Below are positions 1 through 7,184 of a DNA stretch of 36,222 bases, piece by piece. This DNA is from a bacterium (GTDB taxonomy: Bacteria; Verrucomicrobiota; Kiritimatiellia; RFP12; UBA1067): positions 1-36,222 of the forward strand of contig JANYBJ010000030.1 of the NCBI GenBank assembly GCA_025360845.1. Direction: 5' to 3'. The translations under genes and the position numbers were made by a program. The notes beneath the pieces are model-generated. The model searched no databases, was not told where the DNA came from, and worked only from the letters and a program-made list of their open reading frames with translations. Numbering within the stretch: the stretch's first letter is position 1; each line of letters starts with the position of its first letter.

Positions 1-265
1 CCTTAAATGGCTATACACATGACAGTCACCTTAAACCGGTTTCTTTTGACAGGATTGACAGGATTTTCAGGACTAACTCGTTATTCATCCTGTTTCCTCC
101 TGCCATCCTGTCAATAGAATTTAAGGTACACTGTCTAGTTATTTGCGGGACACTACATGAGGTGTCTTTGTGGTGGAAATTCTAGGTTGCGGGCTCCGCC
201 CGCGTTAGGCTATTAGGTTGGGATGCTGGCCGAGGCGTCCGAGTAACGAGTGAGAGGAGACAATC
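1..265. other. Intergenic region upstream of fucU
   Basis: No convincing gene is seen here. The left part (21-135) is a snap-back repeat listed separately. A short perfect hairpin, GCGGGC-TCC-GCCCGC, lies at 189-203 but has no T-tract after it. The sequence just before fucU contains a good ribosome binding site (AGAGGAG). No promoter with both boxes stands out. The small minus-strand ORF at 205-435 is antisense to fucU and is not supported. Confidence 0.5.
21..135. repeat. Snap-back (MITE/REP-like) palindromic element with ACAGGAT units
   Basis: The outer arms GACAGTCACCTTAAA (21-35) and TTTAAGGTACACTGTC (120-135) are near-complementary. The inner arms repeat GACAGGAT on the left and ATCCTGTC or ATCCTG on the right, so the whole ~115 bp can fold back on itself. 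It has no coding capacity. Sequences built from ACAGGAT/ATCCTGT units are a familiar dispersed non-coding repeat type in several bacterial groups; that this one is dispersed in its own genome is inference. Confidence 0.6.
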
Positions 266-697
266 ATGCTGAAAGGGATATCACCGGTCATCACGCCGGA
301 TTTGCTCAAGGTCATGGCGGAAATGGGCCACGGCGACGAGATCGTGCTGGCCGACGCGCACTTTCCGGGGCACACGTTCGGCAAGCGCGTGTTGCGTGCG
401 GACGGCCTCCGGATTCCGCAGCTTCTCGATGGCATCCTTCCGCTGTTCGAACTCGACAGCTACGCGCCGCCGCTGATCATGATGGCCGCCGTTGAAGGCG
501 ACCAGCTCGATCCTGCGGTCGAGGCGAGCTATCGCGCCGCGATCACGAAACAGGTGCCGTCCGCGCCGGCCGTGACGCGCATCGGACGCTTCGACTTCTA
601 CGTGCGCGCCGAAAAGGCGTACGCGGTGGTCATGACGGGTGAACTCGCCAAATACGGCAACATCATTCTCAAAAAAGGCGTGACGCCCTGCGCGTGA
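266..697 (+). CDS. fucU: L-fucose mutarotase, RbsD/FucU family
   Basis: The 143-residue product matches the usual length and layout of the RbsD/FucU family. These are small cytosolic decameric enzymes that interconvert the alpha and beta anomers of fucose (FucU) or ribose and related sugars (RbsD). The N-terminal [22 protein letters not shown] and the ADAHFPGH segment, which carries the conserved histidine, are typical, and the C-terminal [14 protein letters not shown] is close to FucU rather than RbsD. The ATG is preceded by AGAGGAG at good spacing. The next gene starts 19 bp downstream on the same strand, which suggests co-transcription. Fucose as substrate is inferred from family similarity; no other fucose gene is in the window. 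Confidence 0.88.
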   Translation: MLKGISPVITPDLLKVMAEMGHGDEIVLADAHFPGHTFGKRVLRADGLRIPQLLDGILPLFELDSYAPPLIMMAAVEGDQLDPAVEASYRAAITKQVPSAPAVTRIGRFDFYVRAEKAYAVVMTGELAKYGNIILKKGVTPCA

Positions 698-716
698 TGA
701 ACCCGGCGGTCCGAAA

Positions 717-3470
717 ATGACGAAGACGAACATGCAGGCGGGACAGCGAATCAACCTTTTTGCGTGCGTGTTGTTTGCGGCGTTTACGTGCGGCGGCCCG
801 GTGCGTGCGGCAGAGGCAAAGCCGTTCCAGACGGTCCGCACCCAGGTGATCCGGGGCGGCGACAAGGCGCAGGCCTTGGTCGCCGACGTCACCGGGCTTA
901 CGGATCTCTTCCTGGTGGCCACGATCGGCGGCGACACGTACAACTACGACCAGGCCATCTGGGGCGAGCCGAAACTCATCGACCGGGATGGCCATGCCGT
1001 CGACCTGACCACGCTGAAACCGGCCGACACGTCTGTCGGGTGGGGCGAACTTCGCGTCAACGGGGAGCTCAGTATCGGCGGCGTGAACGTCGCGAAGGGG
1101 TTTTACGCGCATGCGCCGTCGACCCTGCATTTCAAGCTCGACGGCCGCTTTGTCCGGTTCGAGGCGACGGTCGGCATCGCGACCTCCTCGGGCACGAATG
1201 GAAGCGTCGAGTTCGCGGTCGCGAACAAGGACCTGAACAAGCTGTCTCCCGCGGACCGGTCGCCGCACCAGTTCGGCGCTGCCGCGGCGCAGGCGCTGCG
1301 GGCGCAGGGCATCGACAAGCTCCTGTTCGTGCGCCGTCACACACTGACGTGCAGCCACGTGTACACGGAGCATATCGACAGCCAGTGGACGCCCGGCGGG
1401 AATCTGTGCGTGCTGGATCTCAAGACCGGCGTGGCGACGGATCTGGCGCCCGAACTCGACGGCGGCGTGTTCAACCGGTTCGACCTGTCGTTCGACGCGA
1501 AGACCGTCGTCTTCGACTACAAGAAGTCGGCCCAGGAGGGCTACCGAATCTATGAGATCGGCCTCGACGGGAAAGGGCTGCGGCAACTGACGTTTCCGGA
1601 GGCGGACGATGCGGCGCTGGCGAAGCGCTACGGCTACGGCACCAACGACATGCACCCCTGCTACCTGCCGGACGGCGACATCATCTTCACCTCCACCCGC
1701 TGCCGCACGAGCACGCTCTGCAACGGGGGCGACGTCTATACCACGACCGTGCTGCACCGCATGGACGCGGACGGGAAGAACATCCGCCGGCTGAGCAACA
1801 ACAGCGTCAGCGAGTTTTCGCCCGCCGTGCTGCCCGACGGCCGCGTGCTCTACATGAGGTGGGAATACAACCGCAAGGGCGCGGGCGCGGTCAAATGCCT
1901 CTGGGCGATGCGGCCCGACGGCTCGGCCTCCACGGAGGTCTACGGCAATCTGATCGTGGATCCGGAAACCATGCTCTACGGACGGCCCGTGCCGGGCGCG
2001 GACGATAAGATCCTGTTCCTCGGCTGTTCGCACTGGGGCCCCAACAACGGGGTCGGCACCGTGATCCTGCTCGACATGAAGCGTGACACGGCCAGCCGCG
2101 ACGCGATGACCCTGGTCACCCGCGACGTGGATGCGCGGACGCACGGCGGGTACTCCTTCCTTGTCGATGGCAAGTGGATCGACGACAGCACCGGTAAGCC
2201 CGGCCGCCTTTTCAAGGACCCGTATCCGGTTTCCGAGAAACTTTTCATGGCCGCACTCAAACCCAAGGGCCTTCCCTGGAACGACCCGAAGGGCTATGAG
2301 CTTTGCCTGCTCGACGAGCAGGGCAACGCCACGACGCTCTACCGCGACGAAGAGGTCTCGTGCTGGCATCCCTATCCGGTGCGGACGCGCCCTCGCCCGC
2401 CCCAGCCCGCCGTCCCGGCCGATCCGAAACTCGCCGCGCAAAAGATGGCGCAGTGCCTCATCACCGACGTGTACACCGGCCTCACCGGCGTGCGGCGCGG
2501 CGCGGTGAAATACATCCGCATCCTCGAGCAGACGCCGCGCCCGTGGACGGCCCGCAACACCTGGACTGGCGATCTGGAGGGCATGGCCCACACCGCGCTC
2601 GGCCCTTACCTTCTCGGCATGCAGGCCCAGTACGGCATCGTGCCGGTCGAGGACGACGGTTCGGCGAACTTCCTGGTGCCCGCCGACCGCAACATCTATT
2701 TTCAGGTCCTGGACGAGCACTGTCTGGCCATCCAGACCGAGCGCACCTATGTGAACTACCAGCCCGGCGAAACCCGAAGCTGCGCCGGCTGCCACGAGCG
2801 GGCGCGCACCGGCGCCGTCGTCCAGAACCTGGCGGTCTCCAAAGCGCTGCAACGTCCGCCCTCCCTGCCTGCGGCGCAGCCGGGCGAGGCGGCGGGCAAG
2901 AAGGTGTTCGACTACGAGCGCCAGATCCAGCCGGTCTGGAACACGCATTGCGTCCGCTGCCACGACGCCACCGGGAAAGCCGCGTCCGGGCTGAATCTGA
3001 CCGGCGGCCTGACCGAGCTGCACAACGCCTCCTACGAGAACCTGCTCAACTTCGGCGTCGGCAAAGCGAAGCAGGCGCGCCTGCCGCTGGTGGGCTTGCA
3101 GGTGGACGAGAACGACGTGCGCGCCTATGTCGAGTATGCGCCGCCTTACTTTTTCGGGGCCTACACCAGCTTGCTGGCGGCCCTGTTCGGCGGCTTCGAG
3201 CCGCACTTCGCATCCTTGGGCGCAAACGCCCCGGCGCTGGCCGAGCGCCTGAAAGGGCTTCGGGAAAAACACAAAGAGGTCAAGCTCTCTCCCGATGAAC
3301 TCATCCGCATCGTCAACTGGCTCGACGCCAGTTGTCAGTACTACCCCTCCTACTGGGGTCAGAAAAACCTGAAGCACAAAGAGTCGCCTTATTTCAGGCC
3401 CGAGGTTTCCTTTGACGACGCCGTCGGTGCCCGGTGGCCGGCCGCGTTGCGCGCCCTGTACGAAAAATAG
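717..3470 (+). CDS. HzsA-related di-haem c-type protein with NPCBM and TolB-like regions
   Basis: This 917-residue protein is probably exported: INLFACVLFAAFTCGGPVRAAEA near the N-terminus reads as a signal peptide with an AxA-type cleavage site. Residues ~75-185 (GWGELRVNGELSIGGVNVAKG, FYAHAPSTLHFKL) look like an NPCBM/NEW2-type carbohydrate-associated domain. Residues ~200-560 contain PD40/TolB-like propeller blades (FDLSFDAKTVVFDY, SEFSPAVLPDGRVLYMRW). The C-terminal third has two c-type haem motifs, CAGCH at ~689-693 and CVRCH at ~745-749. Proteins of this layout are annotated as HzsA-related, after the alpha subunit of anammox hydrazine synthase, but most occur in non-anammox PVC bacteria and their reaction is unknown. 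Hydrazine synthesis is not implied here. The ATG at 717 was taken; the in-frame ATG at 732 is also possible. It follows fucU by 19 bp. Confidence 0.8.
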   Translation: MTKTNMQAGQRINLFACVLFAAFTCGGPVRAAEAKPFQTVRTQVIRGGDKAQALVADVTGLTDLFLVATIGGDTYNYDQAIWGEPKLIDRDGHAVDLTTLKPADTSVGWGELRVNGELSIGGVNVAKGFYAHAPSTLHFKLDGRFVRFEATVGIATSSGTNGSVEFAVANKDLNKLSPADRSPHQFGAAAAQALRAQGIDKLLFVRRHTLTCSHVYTEHIDSQWTPGGNLCVLDLKTGVATDLAPELDGGVFNRFDLSFDAKTVVFDYKKSAQEGYRIYEIGLDGKGLRQLTFPEADDAALAKRYGYGTNDMHPCYLPDGDIIFTSTRCRTSTLCNGGDVYTTTVLHRMDADGKNIRRLSNNSVSEFSPAVLPDGRVLYMRWEYNRKGAGAVKCLWAMRPDGSASTEVYGNLIVDPETMLYGRPVPGADDKILFLGCSHWGPNNGVGTVILLDMKRDTASRDAMTLVTRDVDARTHGGYSFLVDGKWIDDSTGKPGRLFKDPYPVSEKLFMAALKPKGLPWNDPKGYELCLLDEQGNATTLYRDEEVSCWHPYPVRTRPRPPQPAVPADPKLAAQKMAQCLITDVYTGLTGVRRGAVKYIRILEQTPRPWTARNTWTGDLEGMAHTALGPYLLGMQAQYGIVPVEDDGSANFLVPADRNIYFQVLDEHCLAIQTERTYVNYQPGETRSCAGCHERARTGAVVQNLAVSKALQRPPSLPAAQPGEAAGKKVFDYERQIQPVWNTHCVRCHDATGKAASGLNLTGGLTELHNASYENLLNFGVGKAKQARLPLVGLQVDENDVRAYVEYAPPYFFGAYTSLLAALFGGFEPHFASLGANAPALAERLKGLREKHKEVKLSPDELIRIVNWLDASCQYYPSYWGQKNLKHKESPYFRPEVSFDDAVGARWPAALRALYEK

Positions 3471-3497
3471 CGCGTGCCCGATCTGGCGAGGAGCCCG

Positions 3498-5309
3498 CTA
3501 GTCGAACACGCTCAGATCCCACGTGTTGGCCCAGGTGACGGTGAAGCCCTCGCCCGTGAAGCGGACCGGCAGCCAGACGTAGCGGCCGTCGATGGCGTTG
3601 TCGGGGTTCCAGATGTCGAACAGCGCGATGAAGGCGTCGCGCTTGCCCTGCACCGGAAGGATGCAGGTGCTTTGGCCGCCGAACGTTTTGTCCGGGCCGA
3701 TGCCGTTTGCGGGGTTGACGCCGACGCAGGGGTTGCCGAGTTCTTTCCAGGGTCCCCAGATCGATGAAGCCACCGCAGCCCGCGCCGCGTTGGGTGCCCA
3801 GCCGGTGCAGCCGGAGCCGATGAAGTAATACTTGCCGTCGCGCTTGCAGATCGCGGGGGCTTCCATGAGGCGGTCTTCGAACACGCGGATGAACTTGCCG
3901 CCCGGCGTGAGGTAGTCGTCGGACAACTGCGCGATGTGTAGCGTCTTGTTGTCCTCCGACGCGTAGAGGTGATAGGCCTTGCCGTCGTCGTCCACGAACA
4001 GGGTCTGGTCGCGCGCCATCGAGCTGTCGGGCCGGAAACTGCTGACGAAGGTGAACGGGCCGGTCGGCTGGTCGGCCACAGCCACGCCGCTGCGGGCCGC
4101 GCTGTACCCCTGCCCTTTGAGTTCGAGGTGGAACCACATGACGTACTTGCCGGTCTTGGCGTTGAAGAGCACCTTCGGGCGTTCGAGCACGCACGCTTTC
4201 GTGATGTCGCTCGCGGGATCGTCGGACACGGCCAAGGCGATCCCCTCGTCCTTCCAGTTGGTGAGGTCGCGGGACGAGTAGACATGGACGCCCACCTGCG
4301 CCTCGTTGCCGGCCTTGCCCCCGATCTTGTGTTCGCCGTACCAGTAGTAGACGCCTTCGCGCCAGAGGATGCCGCCGCCGTGGGCGTTGATGTGGACCCC
4401 GCGGTTGTCCGGCCAGAGCCTGCCGTTCTCGAACGACAGCCGGCGCGGGATTTCGTTGGTACACAAGGGCAGCTCGCGGCTCGGCTCGTTGCCGAAGCCG
4501 GTCTCCTGGATGCGGTCGGCACCGAGTCCGATCCGCGCGAAGGAGGTGCTGCCGGGCGCTTCGACCAGGCCTTGTAGCGTGATGTGGTGGACGCCCTTGC
4601 GGTATGCGTAGCCGCCCGCGTGGTCGTGTCCGGCGAGCCATGCGACCACGCAGGGCGCGGCGGCGTCCAGCACGGCCAACACGGGCTCCGGCTTGGACAT
4701 GTGGTTGTTCTCGGCAGCGGCTTTGATTAAGGGGAAGTGGCAGAAGCAGACGACTTTTTCGCCGGTCTGCCGGGCCTGGGCGAGCGTCGTGCGGAGCCAG
4801 TCGAGCTGCCCGTCGCTCATGACCCCGTATTCCGCGTCGTTGCCGTCGAGCACGACGAAGCGCCAGCCTTCGGAAGCGGGCACGGTAAAAGTGTAGTAAA
4901 AGCTCTGCAGGCCGAGCCGCTGGCGCAGGTTCTCCTTGCCGGCCGTCTGGCAGTGGTTGCCCACGACATGATACTTCGGCGCGGTCAGGCGGTTGAAGAC
5001 CGAAAGCACGCTGTCGAGGTCGGCCGCGGAGGCGACGGCGTTGGTGGCATAGCCGTCGATGGTGTCGCCCAACTGGATCACGAAGTCGAGGGGTTGCTTA
5101 TTCAGCACTTCGACGCACTGCTCCAGACGCGACAGGGAGCCGCGGTAATCGCGCGAGACGCTTCCCTGCTTGTCGCCGTATTGGATGTCCGCGATGACGC
5201 CGAAAGCGGGCTCGCGTCCGAGGAGAACCTGCCACGGCCACATGCAGCAGCCTAACAAAAAAAACATCCCTGCCGTGATCAGCGGGGGCCTGAAGAAGCG
5301 TCTGCGCAT
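3498..5309 (-). CDS. Lipoprotein fusing a metallophosphoesterase (ADPRibase-Mn-like) to a GH43 glycosidase
   Basis: A single open frame of 603 residues contains two enzymes. The N-terminus has a hydrophobic stretch ending in a lipobox-like LLGC (Cys ~21), suggesting a membrane-anchored lipoprotein. Residues ~35-265 carry the calcineurin-like metal-binding motifs in order: GVIADIQYGD, QLGDTIDG, VVGNHC, CFCHFPL and AGHDHAGGY. The DIQY and GHDHAGGY forms are typical of the Mn-dependent ADP-ribose/CDP-alcohol diphosphatase branch. Residues ~285-603 resemble GH43 five-bladed propeller glycosidases (HINAHGGGILWREGVYYWYGE, MEAPAICKRDGKYYFIGSG). The gene follows fabH by 36 bp on the same strand and converges on the HzsA-like gene. 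Substrates cannot be read from the sequence. No frameshift is seen, and the fusion lies within one ORF. Confidence 0.82.
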   Translation of the reverse strand: MRRRFFRPPLITAGMFFLLGCCMWPWQVLLGREPAFGVIADIQYGDKQGSVSRDYRGSLSRLEQCVEVLNKQPLDFVIQLGDTIDGYATNAVASAADLDSVLSVFNRLTAPKYHVVGNHCQTAGKENLRQRLGLQSFYYTFTVPASEGWRFVVLDGNDAEYGVMSDGQLDWLRTTLAQARQTGEKVVCFCHFPLIKAAAENNHMSKPEPVLAVLDAAAPCVVAWLAGHDHAGGYAYRKGVHHITLQGLVEAPGSTSFARIGLGADRIQETGFGNEPSRELPLCTNEIPRRLSFENGRLWPDNRGVHINAHGGGILWREGVYYWYGEHKIGGKAGNEAQVGVHVYSSRDLTNWKDEGIALAVSDDPASDITKACVLERPKVLFNAKTGKYVMWFHLELKGQGYSAARSGVAVADQPTGPFTFVSSFRPDSSMARDQTLFVDDDGKAYHLYASEDNKTLHIAQLSDDYLTPGGKFIRVFEDRLMEAPAICKRDGKYYFIGSGCTGWAPNAARAAVASSIWGPWKELGNPCVGVNPANGIGPDKTFGGQSTCILPVQGKRDAFIALFDIWNPDNAIDGRYVWLPVRFTGEGFTVTWANTWDLSVFD

Positions 5310-5345
5310 AATTTCCCCTCGTGGCCCTTCGGGCGGCTGCCGGTT

Positions 5346-6341
5346 TTACACCCAGCGCATCACCAGGGCGCCCCACGTGAGGCCCGCGCCGAAGGCGTCG
5401 ATGACGAGCACGTCGCCTGTGTTGAGGCGTCCCTGCTCGACCGCCTCGCAGAGCGCGATCGGGATGGTGGCGGCCGAGGTGTTGCCGTAGTTTGCGATGT
5501 TCACAAAGACTTTTTCGGAGGGGAGATCCAGCCGCTTGGCGACCGCATCGATGATACGGGTGTTCGCCTGATGCGGGATCAGGAGGTCGACCTCTTTCGA
5601 AGTCAGGCCTGCGCGGTCGAGCACGTAGACGGCACACTCCGCCATGTTGCGCACCGCCTGTTTGAAGACCTCGTTGCCCTGCATCGTGGTGAAGCGGCCG
5701 GTCTGGACGCCATCCGCATCCGTGAAAACCCGGCAGCCGCTGTTCGGCAGACTCAGAAGATCGGTATAGTTGCCGTCGCCGCCGAGCTTCATGGCCAGCA
5801 CGCCGTCGGTGTCCGAGTGGTGGGCGCTGAAGATGGCCGCGCCCGCGCCGTCGCCGAACAGGATGCAGGTGTCGCGGTCCTTCCAGTTGATGATCGAGCT
5901 GTTCACCTCGGCGCCGATCACCAGAACATGCTTCATCAGGCCGGCCTTGATCATGCCCCAAGCCAGGCTCGCGCCGTACACAAAGCCGGAGCAGGCCGCG
6001 CTGATGTCCAACACGCCCGCGTGGCTCGCGCCGAGTTCCTTCTGGACGAGGCAGGCGACCGACGGGTAGACGGTGTCTGGCGTGGAGGTGCCCACGAGAA
6101 TCAAATCGATCTGGTCCGCCGTCAGGCCGGACATTTTCAGGGCCTCCGCCGCGGCCCGCGCCGCGAGGTGCGACGTATACTCGCCCGGCGCGGCGATGCG
6201 GCGCTCTTTGATGCCTACGCGCTGAGAGATCCACGCGTCGCTGGTGTCGACCATCTTTTCCAGGTCCGCGTTGGTCAGACGCTTTTCGGGCAGCGCTTTG
6301 CCGACGCCCGAAATGTTAGCCGTTATCTTTCGCACGCTCAT
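5346..6341 (-). CDS. fabH: 3-oxoacyl-ACP synthase III (KAS III)
   Basis: The 331-residue product is a full-length FabH, the cytosolic condensing enzyme that starts fatty acid synthesis by joining acyl-CoA to malonyl-ACP. The catalytic triad is visible: Cys in DISAACSGF, His in IPHQANTRI and Asn in NYGNTSAAT. The N-terminal WISQRVGIKERR is also typical. The ORF track starts 14 codons earlier, but MSVRKITANISGVGKALPE is the usual N-terminus and is preceded by GGGAGAAACAA, so I chose 6341. A promoter-like sequence lies at 6410-6438. The gene stands alone, apart from other fab genes, which is common for additional FabH copies. Confidence 0.92.
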   Translation of the reverse strand: MSVRKITANISGVGKALPEKRLTNADLEKMVDTSDAWISQRVGIKERRIAAPGEYTSHLAARAAAEALKMSGLTADQIDLILVGTSTPDTVYPSVACLVQKELGASHAGVLDISAACSGFVYGASLAWGMIKAGLMKHVLVIGAEVNSSIINWKDRDTCILFGDGAGAAIFSAHHSDTDGVLAMKLGGDGNYTDLLSLPNSGCRVFTDADGVQTGRFTTMQGNEVFKQAVRNMAECAVYVLDRAGLTSKEVDLLIPHQANTRIIDAVAKRLDLPSEKVFVNIANYGNTSAATIPIALCEAVEQGRLNTGDVLVIDAFGAGLTWGALVMRWV

Positions 6342-6409
6342 TTGTTTCTCCCAAGCCAAGGTTGCGCCGCGGCGGTTCCACACAGCCGCCAGGTGAAATG
6401 AAAGGTTTA

Positions 6410-6438
6410 ATTATATAAGAACGCAGGCGTTTCAACAA
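6410..6438 (-). promoter_or_regulatory. Probable sigma-70-type promoter for fabH
   Basis: On the minus strand, TTGTTG (6438-6433) and TATAAT (6415-6410) are separated by 17 bp, a close match to the consensus in an otherwise GC-rich region. The -10 box lies about 70 bp before the chosen fabH start. It sits just downstream of the stop codon of the truncated ThiF-like gene, so fabH probably keeps its own promoter despite the prophage insertion upstream. Confidence 0.5.
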
Positions 6439-6440
6439 GG

Positions 6441-6582
6441 TCAACGCTTGGTGTTTAAAACAGCGGGGCCGCTGAGGTCGCGCACGACCTCGCCCGCGAG
6501 AATCAGGCCCGCCACCGACGGCACGAACGAGACGCTGCCGGGGATGCGGCGGCGGACGGTGCAGGAGCGCGGGCTGCCTAGT
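6441..6582 (-). pseudogene. 3' fragment of a ThiF/MoeB-like (TcdA-type) gene cut by the prophage
   Basis: The minus-strand frame ending at 6441 reads GSPRSCTVRRRIPGSVSFVP followed by SVAGLILAGEVVRDL. This resembles the C-terminus of ThiF-family adenylating enzymes such as tRNA threonylcarbamoyladenosine dehydratase. Upstream of about 6582 the similarity stops and the sequence becomes the prophage end. The supplied 154-residue ORF (6441-6905) is therefore a chimera of phage-end sequence and the host gene tail. The 5' part of the gene should lie beyond the far prophage end, outside this window. The exact junction is uncertain by several bases. Confidence 0.6.
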
Positions 6583-6595
6583 ATTACGCCCCCCC

Positions 6596-6629
6596 GTTTG
6601 ACACACAGTGACGGAGGTTTGACACAAAG
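6596..6629 (+). repeat. Paired direct repeats at the prophage end, probable transposase-binding sites
   Basis: GTTTGACACACAG (6596-6608) and GTTTGACACAAAG (6617-6629) differ at one base and start 21 bp apart, two turns of the helix. They lie within about 15-20 bp of the presumed prophage end and no gene overlaps them. In Mu, the transposase binds several short repeats near each end. That these are its binding sites is inference. Confidence 0.6.
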
Positions 6630-6691
6630 GGGCACGGGAAGGGGAGAAAGGGATGGGGGTCCGGGGGAAGGGTTGCAAGCGGATTGCAGGA

Positions 6692-7171
6692 TTACGACAC
6701 CGTCATCGACGTGGGGCCGGAAAGCATACCCAAGGTAGGGCTCACCGTAACATTTGAGTAGCTCCCCAGAGCCGTCGCGTTGGCGATGGAGATCGTCCGA
6801 TAGCCGGTGGCGTAGGTCGTGAAGATGTCGCAGTTGATCCGCAACACGCAGCACCATTTGAGAACACCGCTGAAGCAGCCTAGATAGAGGCTGTTGACCT
6901 TCCACGAAACCGATTTGATGCCGTTGGACGTTGTGAGATATCCGGACACCAGTTGAGCATCTCCCAAGGCCGCCGACCCGCCGCCGGTGGTCTTTGACGC
7001 GGTGACCGGACCCAGGTTAAACGCAGGGTATGATCCTGAGGTGATTACTCCGTTGTGGGTGACCTGAACGGAGGCCGGAAACGTGTCCCAATCGACCGCA
7101 ACGTAACCGGATGCGCAGCGGGCAAATTTAGGGTCTACAGATCCGGTATCGCTCAACAACCTTACGTCCAT
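6692..7171 (-). CDS. Hypothetical tail-tip protein, last gene of the late operon
   Basis: A 159-residue product rich in Ser, Thr and Gly without a recognised domain. The sequence looks beta-rich (VAVDWDTFPASVQVTHNGV, ISIANATALGSYSNVTVSP), as in small virion or receptor-binding proteins. An AGGAG site lies before the ATG, and the gene starts 13 bp after the preceding tail gene. It is the terminal gene, 60-100 bp from the prophage end. A tail tip or fibre part is inferred from position only. Confidence 0.5.
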   Translation of the reverse strand: MDVRLLSDTGSVDPKFARCASGYVAVDWDTFPASVQVTHNGVITSGSYPAFNLGPVTASKTTGGGSAALGDAQLVSGYLTTSNGIKSVSWKVNSLYLGCFSGVLKWCCVLRINCDIFTTYATGYRTISIANATALGSYSNVTVSPTLGMLSGPTSMTVS

Positions 7172-7184
7172 GGCGACACAACTC

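Noticed and set aside
669-3377. Long minus-strand ORF (902 aa) over the HzsA-like gene
   Set aside because: It is antisense to a gene with clear haem and propeller motifs. Its own translation is Arg/Val/His-rich without a domain, which is usual for the third-position GC shadow in this DNA.
717-3470. Genuine hydrazine synthase (anammox)
   Set aside because: Only the HzsA-like protein is present, with an added NPCBM domain and no hzsB or hzsC. The annotated name of the family is based on similarity only.
5098-6234. Second long minus-strand ORF (378 aa) over fabH and its neighbour
   Set aside because: It is a shadow in another frame of FabH (which has the full catalytic triad) and of the start of the phosphoesterase gene.
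6441-6905. 154-residue ORF across the junction as a complete gene
   Set aside because: Only its last ~45 residues look like a known family; the first part is prophage-end sequence and lies over a tail gene.
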